A DNA stretch of 5,378 nucleotides from JADLEX01 sp964586775 (GTDB lineage Bacteria; Lernaellota; Lernaellaia; JACKCT01), in contig CAZPJD010000083.1 of assembly GCA_964586775.1 (NCBI GenBank), positions 1 through 5,378 on the forward strand. The letters run 5' to 3'. The notes under the pieces were generated by a model that had not been told where the DNA came from, did not search any database, and worked only from the letters and a program-made list of their open reading frames with translations. Made by a program: the position numbers and the translations under genes. This document shows positions 1 through 5,378 of this stretch, piece by piece; position 1 is the first letter of the stretch, and every line of letters starts with the position of its first letter.

Positions 1-1043
1 TCGCCAAATTCCTTGAGCCCGCGCAGCACGAACGCGCCCACCAGCGGCCAGAACGAGTGCGCGAACATCAGCGCGACGGGAAACATCGTGAAAAAGACGA
101 AGGTGACGAGCACCCACGGTTTTTTTTCGGTGCGGTCGGCCATGTACGCGACGGGCAGGTAGATCAGCACCGCGGTCGCCATCTCCACCGTCGTGAGGAT
201 GCCGAACCCAAATCCCGTCACCGGGTGCTCGATCGTCTTCATGCACCACACCACGACGAAGGCGTAGGGGATCTGCTCGCAAAAACGAATCAGGATGTCC
301 GACACCAGCAGCCGGCGCAGCGCCGAATTCATGTGCGCGAAAAGGCGCAGCGGATTTTTTTCGGGAGTGGCGCGATCGGCTTCGCGGTCCTCGGGGATCA
401 GCTTTTGCTGGAGCACGCACGCGAACGCGGCCATGACGAGCGCGGCGACAAAGGCCGCCCGCACACCCAACGTCTCGCCCCAGGCGTCGATCATCGCGCC
501 GCCCACCAGCGGCCCCGCCGCCATGGGCACGCGACGCACCAGCGAGTGCATGGCCACGCCCATGGTGCGTTTGCCGGCGGGCAATACGCGGCCGACAAGG
601 CTCATCGTCGCGGGCAGCGAGATGGCCGTCCACGACAAAAAGAAAAACGAGCCGACGATCACCGCGCCCCAGCTCGGCACCGCGATGACGATGACAAAGC
701 CGAAGATCGCCAGCAGGTTGAAGACGAGCAGCGCGCGCCGCGCGCCGTAGCGATCCGAAAGCCATCCGCCGGGAAACGAGTAAAGAGCCGAGAGGAGATT
801 GTCGAGGCCGTTCAGCAGCCCGATCGAGATCGCGCCGCCGCCCATCGCCAGCAGATAAACGGGCAGGAAGCGCTCGGCGATCTTCTCGCCCATGCCGACG
901 AGGATCACCGCGCCCAGCAGCCCGACCATGCCGCCGCGAAGGCCGAGAAACGCGGCGATGTTCCGGTCGTGGGTCGTCGTGCGGCGGTCGGCGGGCATCG
1001 TGCGGCGATCGTACTGATGGCGGTTCCGCCCGTCCATCCACAT
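1..1043 (-). CDS. MFS transporter, C-terminal end missing at window edge
   Basis: This is a polytopic inner-membrane transporter of the major facilitator superfamily, probably an efflux-type permease; the substrate cannot be told. The minus-strand frame stays open to the window edge and gives 347 residues of an expected 400-450. After an Arg-rich cytoplasmic N-terminus, about nine to ten hydrophobic segments follow, the first near residues 37-60 and the next near 66-91. The family's loop 2-3 motif A is intact at residues 92-102 (GGWLSDRYGAR), and a degenerate copy lies at 300-309 (MADR...) in the second half. The central loop (about 212-245) is charged. The visible end, LRGLKEFG, resembles MFS proteins I know from this family. 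The start is uncertain: ATG at 1043, 1037 and 998 are all in frame and none has a clear Shine-Dalgarno sequence. The gene is divergent from the secreted pair. Family call is firm, substrate unknown. Confidence 0.88.
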   Translation of the reverse strand, partial: MWMDGRNRHQYDRRTMPADRRTTTHDRNIAAFLGLRGGMVGLLGAVILVGMGEKIAERFLPVYLLAMGGGAISIGLLNGLDNLLSALYSFPGGWLSDRYGARRALLVFNLLAIFGFVIVIAVPSWGAVIVGSFFFLSWTAISLPATMSLVGRVLPAGKRTMGVAMHSLVRRVPMAAGPLVGGAMIDAWGETLGVRAAFVAALVMAAFACVLQQKLIPEDREADRATPEKNPLRLFAHMNSALRRLLVSDILIRFCEQIPYAFVVVWCMKTIEHPVTGFGFGILTTVEMATAVLIYLPVAYMADRTEKKPWVLVTFVFFTMFPVALMFAHSFWPLVGAFVLRGLKEFG

Positions 1044-1162
1044 CGGCCACGATCGGCGAATCCGGAGGAACGAGGCGAAGCCGTCGAGCCCCGGCGAATT
1101 GACTTCGCGACCGTTCGGGAGCACGCTTCCGTCACGCGAGGTTGATTTCAAGGTGGAAATTC

Positions 1163-1166
1163 GGAG
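1163..1166 (+). promoter_or_regulatory. Shine-Dalgarno site fixing the start at 1174
   Basis: A GGAG sequence lies 7 bases before the ATG at 1174. This supports that start over the in-frame TTG at 1099, which would place 25 charged residues in front of the signal peptide. I saw no convincing -35/-10 pair in the 130-base divergent region 1044-1173. Confidence 0.55.
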
Positions 1167-1173
1167 ATCGCGT

Positions 1174-2499
1174 ATGCGAGGTCTTCGGAAAAACAAACCG
1201 ACTCGAAGATCGCCGTTCGTGATGACGTTGGTCGTCGTCGTGATGGTGACATTCGCCTCGCCACCGACAGGAAACGCGGACGCGACGGTTGACGCGCTAT
1301 TCGCCGCGCTTCCCGATCCACGCGAAAGTCCGTACGACTATCGGGATCGCGCCTTCGAATTCTGCGCCCTTCGCGGGCACGTCGATCGGGACCAACTGAT
1401 CCCTTATCTGAAGCGGATCATCGAAAACAACTCGATGTTCGCCTGCATCCGAGACCCGGACGACGCGTTGGCACGGATTCTCGACTGGGAAGCCATCGAT
1501 GCCGTTTCGGACCGCTGTCTAAAAGAAATTTCGTTGATCGAAGGCCCGGATGTCACGGCGTATCTTTGGCGATACTTCCAAACGGCTGCTGGATTTGAGG
1601 ACCGACGCGACGAAGCTCTCTCTTGCAGGACGGATATCCTAGAAGAGTTTAATCTTAACGAATCGTCTCGGGCCTTCGGCAACCCGGTCAACGCGGGCGA
1701 CATCCTGACCTTCATTGAAATTCAAAGCGAATGGCTTCATCTCGGGTGGAATAATCTGTCGTGGGGTTTCACACCTTACCAAGAGCGTTTTTTCGAAATT
1801 TATCTACCCTATTGCAACAGTCGAGTTGGTGTCGTGAAGCGCCCGGACAGCACCCACCCCTTACCCTCAGGCGTAATTGCCGCATCGGCGCTGAACTATC
1901 TTCATTTCATCGACTCCGACGGTCGCCCGAAAACCGAAGAGTCCGGAGAGCGGTCCTTAATCGCTCTCGACGCAGCTTTGCGAAACGCAACGGTCTGGAA
2001 TTTTCCGAGAAGCCTGACTCAGTGTTTCCTCGAATATGGAAATTTGCGCGTGGTTCGAGGTTTCATGGATCCACCTCTCAAATATCGTCGCCGCGGATGG
2101 TCCGCGCTGCCAACGAACCGAAGGCTCGAGTTCGCCTGTGCAATGCTGTTGAATCTTGACCGAATTGTCGGAAACAGCGATATTATTCGACCTTATCGAC
2201 ATGCTCAGCACGTCGCATCGATAATTCATTTAACTCGCAAATCATACTGGAATCAGTTTGCAGGCTTTAGTTACTCAGGTTCACCCAGTCAGGCAATCGA
2301 TGATGCGGAGTTGGCTCGACGACGACTCACACTGAGCGCCATTCTGGGAGTCGCTCGAATCAGGACCCCGGAAGGATGTGAGGCTTTGAATCAGATCATA
2401 AGTGGGTATCGAAAATATCCATCTCAAGAATATTACGAAACAGCGATGTCGGCTTCAACTTGGTGTGCCGAAAACACCAGGGCGTTTCATCATGAATAA
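1174..2499 (+). CDS. Secreted protein of unknown function, Cys-rich, helical
   Basis: I do not recognise a family for this 441-residue protein. The start at 1174 gives a typical Sec signal peptide: basic n-region (residues 1-14), hydrophobic core near 16-28, and an A-D-A cleavage motif at 35-37. The mature part looks helical and has nine cysteines (64, 91, 115, 151, 214, 284, 322, 402, 431), many for a protein this size, so disulfides in the periplasm or outside the cell are plausible. There is no transmembrane segment after the signal, no lipobox, and no catalytic motif I can name. Residues 60-135 look like short HEAT-type helical pairs, which is only an impression. The stop overlaps the start of the next gene by 8 bases, so the two are probably co-translated. 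GC is about 63% near the 5' end and about 35% near 2221-2280. It could be a structural or binding protein; function unknown. Confidence 0.75.
   Translation: MRGLRKNKPTRRSPFVMTLVVVVMVTFASPPTGNADATVDALFAALPDPRESPYDYRDRAFEFCALRGHVDRDQLIPYLKRIIENNSMFACIRDPDDALARILDWEAIDAVSDRCLKEISLIEGPDVTAYLWRYFQTAAGFEDRRDEALSCRTDILEEFNLNESSRAFGNPVNAGDILTFIEIQSEWLHLGWNNLSWGFTPYQERFFEIYLPYCNSRVGVVKRPDSTHPLPSGVIAASALNYLHFIDSDGRPKTEESGERSLIALDAALRNATVWNFPRSLTQCFLEYGNLRVVRGFMDPPLKYRRRGWSALPTNRRLEFACAMLLNLDRIVGNSDIIRPYRHAQHVASIIHLTRKSYWNQFAGFSYSGSPSQAIDDAELARRRLTLSAILGVARIRTPEGCEALNQIISGYRKYPSQEYYETAMSASTWCAENTRAFHHE
2479..2482 (+). promoter_or_regulatory. Ribosome binding site of the second secreted gene
   Basis: AGGG lies 9 bases before the ATG at 2492, inside the end of the preceding gene. 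It favours this start over an in-frame GTG at 2402, which would put about 30 polar residues before the signal peptide. Together with the 8-base overlap it points to translational coupling. Confidence 0.45.
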
Positions 2500-3973
2500 G
2501 AATTACAGCAAACTTCGATTCAGCTCATCGCGATTCGCGTTTGGCAGACGTGTCTGTGCTGGAAGCGCAATAAAACATATAATATTTTCGATTGGAATTA
2601 CCGCTCTACTCACTGCAATGTCTTTTAACGTTTCCGTTTCTTTTCCTCCAGAAATCTGCACCGGTGTATCCGAGGATCACCGAGGGGTACTTTCAGGTCC
2701 TTTTAGCGATCTGTATTCGATATTTCAAGTTCGTGATGCGTTTCGCGGCCCAGAGTGCCGTGAATCGATATATGATGTTATTGAAATGTATAGTTCTGTG
2801 CCGACGAAAAGTGAATCGGCACTCGTTCGGAATTTCATTTGTGTTTTAGCGCAAATCGGCGATCCGCGCGAATTAGATCGGCTGTTTAAGTTGATCGACA
2901 GTGAGGAATTGCGGCTCGGGCGCAGTATCGAAATGAAGCGACGTTTACTTCCATGCCTTGCAGCAAACGATCATCATTCATGGGCGTTTGAATATATTTC
3001 AAAATTCGCGCGGAATGACGAGTCGATGGTCCGTGCGGCGTTTGGGGATACCACACAACCTTCTTCTAATTCCTACAGGCCGCCTGGAGGTATACCTTTT
3101 CAAACCGACTCGGCATTAAATTCATTGGCTCTCGTCGGCGGAAAGGAACCTGCTTCGTTCATGAAGGAGGTGTTTGACTATCATGCGAATTCGGCGTCTC
3201 GAAAAAACGACTGTTTCGCAGGCCCTACCCCTTATTACTTTGATCGCTACAATCAAAATATGCGCGCGCTCTTAAGACTTATGGAAATTCAGAAAATTCG
3301 GCAAGAGTACGGCTTCGCCCGTGCATTCCGATTTCAGGAGGACATGAAGGCGCGGTATCAGTGGGATCGCTTCGACCTCGACCGGTTTCAGCGCGATCCA
3401 GCCGCCGATTTCGAGCTTCCATCGCCGGTCCTCGTGGACGCGTCAATAAGGCTTTTGAGCGAGTCGCATTCGGGACAGATTCGGACGAAGCAAGCCATCG
3501 CTCGAAACCTTCTTCGTGCTGCGACGATTTGGGACGCAGGGGTAGTGAGCGATTCATTCCTGCGCGTGCTTCATGGGCCGACCCAAAGCGATCTCAGGGA
3601 AGCAACCGCCGAGGAATTCGATTTTTTTCTCGGGCTTCTACGCGACGCCAGACACTTGGTCGAGAACACGGAGCGCTTGTTGCCCGGTGTTCCGATGTAT
3701 TTCGACCAAATCCGGTGGTTCGCCGACGAGACGAGTTGGCAACTGGCCTTTTCGTTGAGGTATTCCATCAGCGGACTGACCGCGCAGGAGGCCGCCAGAC
3801 GCGCGGCCATGGCCGGGCTGGACGGGATCGCCGCCGTGGGCAGCGCCGATTCCTGCTGCCTGTTGTCGTCCATCGCTGCCGATTCGTCGGGCGAAAACTA
3901 TTCGAAGCCGGTCCTGAATTACGCGCGCGAACTCGTGACGAAACACTGCCCGGCGGACGCTTCGTTTCCCTAA
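2492..3973 (+). CDS. Second secreted protein of unknown function
   Basis: This 493-residue protein has no family I recognise. The ATG overlaps the upstream stop codon region (ATGAATAA), suggesting coupled expression. The N-terminus is a long basic region (residues 1-28) followed by a hydrophobic core (about 30-43), consistent with a Sec signal peptide, with possible cleavage near 48-52; the site is not a clean AXA. A signal anchor is the alternative. Mature cysteines are at 56, 89, 117, 155, 241, 455, 456 and 486; residues 242-454 have none. Residues 108-172 look like HEAT-type helical pairs (ALVRNFICVLAQIGDPREL...). Similarities to the upstream protein include a C-x-L-x4-D-x3-L-x4-K-x-I pattern starting at C117 and a C-terminal cysteine pair. 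Composition is mosaic: about 37% GC for bases 2581-2640 and 2761-2820, 63% at 3361-3420, and 82% at 3781-3840. Real gene likely; function unknown. Confidence 0.75.
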   Translation: MNKNYSKLRFSSSRFAFGRRVCAGSAIKHIIFSIGITALLTAMSFNVSVSFPPEICTGVSEDHRGVLSGPFSDLYSIFQVRDAFRGPECRESIYDVIEMYSSVPTKSESALVRNFICVLAQIGDPRELDRLFKLIDSEELRLGRSIEMKRRLLPCLAANDHHSWAFEYISKFARNDESMVRAAFGDTTQPSSNSYRPPGGIPFQTDSALNSLALVGGKEPASFMKEVFDYHANSASRKNDCFAGPTPYYFDRYNQNMRALLRLMEIQKIRQEYGFARAFRFQEDMKARYQWDRFDLDRFQRDPAADFELPSPVLVDASIRLLSESHSGQIRTKQAIARNLLRAATIWDAGVVSDSFLRVLHGPTQSDLREATAEEFDFFLGLLRDARHLVENTERLLPGVPMYFDQIRWFADETSWQLAFSLRYSISGLTAQEAARRAAMAGLDGIAAVGSADSCCLLSSIAADSSGENYSKPVLNYARELVTKHCPADASFP

Positions 3974-4044
3974 AACGCGCGTGTTGCGGCAGGTTTCACC
4001 CCGCCCCTTGAACCCGGCCCGCGCGCCCGGTAGATTGCCGCGTC

Positions 4045-4980
4045 ATGCGAAAGGTCGTCATCGGAAGTCGCGGTAGTCAGCTCGCCCTCTGGCAGTCGGA
4101 GCACGTGCGCGATTGGCTCACGGCCCGGCACCCGGGATTTGAGTTCCCCATCGAGATCATCCACACGATGGGCGACAAGATCCTGGACGTGCCCCTCGCC
4201 AAGATCGGCGACAAGGGCCTGTTCACCAAAGAGATCGAGCGCGCCCTGCTCGACCGCCGCATCGATCTGGCCGTGCACAGCCTCAAGGATCTGCCCACGC
4301 GCCTCGAAGCCGGGCTCGCCATCGGCGCGATCGGCGTGCGCGAGGACGTGCGCGACGCGTGGGTCAGCCGCCGCGGCGTCGCGCTCCCCGACCTGCCCGA
4401 GGGCGCGACCATCGCCACGTCCAGCCTGCGCCGGCGCAGTCAGCTCTGGGCGCGGCGGCCCGACCTGCGCATCGTGGACATGCGCGGCAACCTGAACACG
4501 CGCATGCGCAAGCTCGACGAATCGGACGAGATCGACGGCCTCGTGCTCGCCGCCGCCGGGCTCGTGCGTCTGGGCTGGGAAACGCGCATCACGCACCGCA
4601 TCGAGTTCGACGCGATCCTGCCCGCGGTGGGCCAGGGCGCGCTGGCTGTCGAGATCCGCGACGACGACCCGGCCACCGCCGCGCTGCTAGCCGACTTCAA
4701 CCACGCCGATACCGCAACGGCGGTGCGCGCCGAGCGCGCGTTCCTGCGCCAGCTCGAAGGCGGCTGCCAGATCCCCATCGGCGCGCACGCGTCCGTTAGC
4801 GCGGGGCGGGTGCGTCTCGATGGTCTGGTGGGGAGCCTCGACGGCAAACGCATCCTGCGCGACGCCGCCGAGGGCGACGCGGCCGATCCCGAATCCATCG
4901 GCATCGCCCTCGCCGAGACGCTGCTCGCCGCGGGCGCCGACGCGATCCTCGCGGAGATCGTCAGGGACGCGCGAAGCTGA
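4045..4980 (+). CDS. hemC: Hydroxymethylbilane synthase (porphobilinogen deaminase)
   Basis: This cytoplasmic enzyme polymerises four porphobilinogen molecules into the linear tetrapyrrole hydroxymethylbilane, the step before uroporphyrinogen III synthase (HemD) in heme, siroheme and cobalamin synthesis. The 311-residue length matches the family (E. coli about 313). Domain 1 opens with IGSRGSQLALWQ (residues 6-17) and contains DKGLFTKEIE (56-65) and HSLKDLP (78-84), with catalytic Asp82 next to Lys81. Substrate- and cofactor-binding arginines are seen at R8, in SSLRRRSQ (126-133) and in MRGNLNTR (146-153). The LPAVGQGALAVE signature is at 192-203. Cys241 in GGCQIPIGA (239-247) is the attachment site of the dipyrromethane cofactor. 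Nothing essential is missing. The ATG at 4045 is the only sensible start although its Shine-Dalgarno sequence is weak. It lies 71 bases after the secreted pair, and no hemD follows directly: an insertion sequence does. GC is high, about 72% at 4441-4500. Confidence 0.98.
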   Translation: MRKVVIGSRGSQLALWQSEHVRDWLTARHPGFEFPIEIIHTMGDKILDVPLAKIGDKGLFTKEIERALLDRRIDLAVHSLKDLPTRLEAGLAIGAIGVREDVRDAWVSRRGVALPDLPEGATIATSSLRRRSQLWARRPDLRIVDMRGNLNTRMRKLDESDEIDGLVLAAAGLVRLGWETRITHRIEFDAILPAVGQGALAVEIRDDDPATAALLADFNHADTATAVRAERAFLRQLEGGCQIPIGAHASVSAGRVRLDGLVGSLDGKRILRDAAEGDAADPESIGIALAETLLAAGADAILAEIVRDARS

Positions 4981-5086
4981 TTTTACGTCCGTAGCGCCGC
5001 GCCGCTCAGCGTGTGGCACAGTCATTTTCGGCTGTTCGGTGCGGCATTTGTCGCCCCTGAAAATCGCCTTAACTCATTGAAAACGC

Positions 5087-5115
5087 TTGACAATATGGCT
5101 CATTTGTGCTAGTTC
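5087..5115 (+). promoter_or_regulatory. Likely transposase promoter
   Basis: A perfect -35 hexamer TTGACA (5087-5092) is followed after 17 bases by TAGTTC (5110-5115). The -10 is poor (first two bases match consensus) but is preceded by TGC at 5107-5109, an extended -10 element. Transcription would begin near 5121-5123, about 40 bases before the transposase ATG. The direction and distance fit an internal insertion-sequence promoter. Confidence 0.55.
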
Positions 5116-5117
5116 TT

Positions 5118-5159
5118 TTCACCGGGAATCGGGCATATCCACCCCCAAAACCCGGTGAA
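5118..5159 (+). repeat. 9-bp inverted repeat in the transposase leader
   Basis: TTCACCGGG (5118-5126) and CCCGGTGAA (5151-5159) are perfect reverse complements separated by 24 bases. As RNA they would form a GC-rich stem ending three bases before the transposase start at 5162. The only ribosome-binding-like sequence, GGTGA (5154-5158), lies inside the right arm, so the stem could hide it. The left arm overlaps the predicted transcription start. A DNA operator is the alternative reading. Confidence 0.6.
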
Positions 5160-5161
5160 CG

Positions 5162-5378
5162 ATGACGCCGAAACAGACCCCGCCGCTCTCGGATTTCGAC
5201 CTCTACCGCAGCCACTTCAACCAGATCCTGAACCAGAGGCACGAGCTGATCCTGCTCGGCAAGGCCATCGACTGGTCGGTCTTCGACCGCGAGTTTGGCG
5301 CGCTGTACGACGCGGCACATGGCCGCCCCGGTCTTCCGACGCGCCTGATGGTCGGGCTGCATTTCCTGAAGCACACGT
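5162..5378 (+). CDS. IS5-family transposase, N-terminal 72 residues
   Basis: This is the start of a DDE transposase that cuts and rejoins the ends of its own insertion sequence. The visible residues match the N-terminal DUF772 (PF05598) domain typical of IS5-family enzymes: a short polar leader (MTPKQTPPLSDFDLYRSHFN), then LLGKAIDWSVFDREFG (31-46), and GRPGLPTRLMVGLHFLKH (54-71), where the RPGLPTRLMVGL block is characteristic. The catalytic DDE domain (usually DDE_Tnp_1) lies beyond the window, so whether the gene is intact cannot be judged. The ATG at 5162 is preceded by a weak GGTGA only three bases away, inside an inverted repeat, which suggests low translation. The frame is open to the edge with no stop or frameshift. 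Confidence 0.93.
   Translation, partial: MTPKQTPPLSDFDLYRSHFNQILNQRHELILLGKAIDWSVFDREFGALYDAAHGRPGLPTRLMVGLHFLKHT

Larger units (their letters stand above)
5011..5378 (+). mobile_element. IS5-family insertion sequence, left end only
   Basis: The transposase start and its leader identify the left end of an insertion sequence that continues beyond the window. The true boundary lies between the hemC stop (4980) and the promoter (5087). I place it near 5011, where GC-rich sequence gives way to more AT-rich DNA beginning with GTGTGGCACAGTCATTTTCG. That placement is a guess, because the right terminal repeat and the target duplication are not in view. The element is in the same direction as hemC. 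Confidence 0.6.

Noticed and set aside
57..1145. A 362-residue plus-strand open frame opposite the transporter
   Set aside because: Its translation is dominated by His, Arg, Asp and Gln without hydrophobic core or domains, typical of an antisense shadow of GC-rich DNA. The minus strand encodes a convincing MFS protein.
1099..1173. Upstream TTG start for the first secreted gene
   Set aside because: It would add 25 charged residues before a good signal peptide, whereas the ATG at 1174 has GGAG 7 bases upstream.
2402..2491. Upstream GTG start for the second secreted gene
   Set aside because: It would lie deep inside the preceding gene and bury the signal peptide behind 30 polar residues; the ATG at 2492 is better placed.
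3361..4011. A 216-residue plus-strand frame overlapping the end of the second secreted gene
   Set aside because: It is Arg-rich with no recognisable features, and it appears only where the real gene becomes GC-rich.
3974..4044. Possible terminator or promoter between the second secreted gene and hemC
   Set aside because: The stretch has only short GC-rich partial complements (GCGGCA / TGCCGC), no T-run and no credible -35/-10 pair.
3970..4596. A 208-residue minus-strand frame opposite hemC
   Set aside because: It is an antisense shadow; hemC has all its family motifs on the other strand.
5024..5064. Imperfect inverted pair ATTTTCGG / CTGAAAAT as a hemC terminator or IS terminal repeat
   Set aside because: The arms match at 7 of 8 positions with a loop of 25 bases and no T-run, and a terminal repeat needs the unseen right end for proof.

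Overview
The window comes from a bacterium with GC-rich core genes. The 60-base lines inside hemC reach about 72% GC by direct count. The mix of a core hemC, an efflux-type MFS transporter, two large secreted proteins I cannot name, and an IS5-type insertion sequence would fit a deltaproteobacterium-like (Desulfobacterota/Myxococcota) or similar environmental genome. That placement is a low-confidence inference, since no marker here fixes the taxon.

Layout: (1) Bases 1-1043, minus strand: a major facilitator superfamily transporter whose C-terminal end is cut off by the window edge. (2) Bases 1044-1173: a short divergent intergenic region. (3) Bases 1174-3973, plus strand: two consecutive genes overlapping by 8 bases. 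Each encodes an exported, largely helical, cysteine-containing protein with no domain I recognise. They share a rough cysteine architecture and may be distant paralogs. Base composition falls to about 35-37% GC around their junction and climbs to about 80% near the end of the second gene. (4) Bases 4045-4980, plus strand: a complete hemC, hydroxymethylbilane synthase of tetrapyrrole biosynthesis, with all key residues. (5) From about 5011 to the window end: the left end of an IS5-family insertion sequence, with a promoter, a 9-bp inverted repeat in the leader, and the first 72 codons of the transposase.

The genes do not form one obvious pathway. The secreted pair is probably a two-gene operon whose products act together outside the cytoplasm. 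hemC is a housekeeping gene that happens to lie downstream. The insertion sequence lies directly behind hemC, where many genomes have hemD. The two points most worth following are the uncharacterised secreted pair and the leader hairpin of the insertion sequence, which is placed as if to silence read-through transcripts from hemC.
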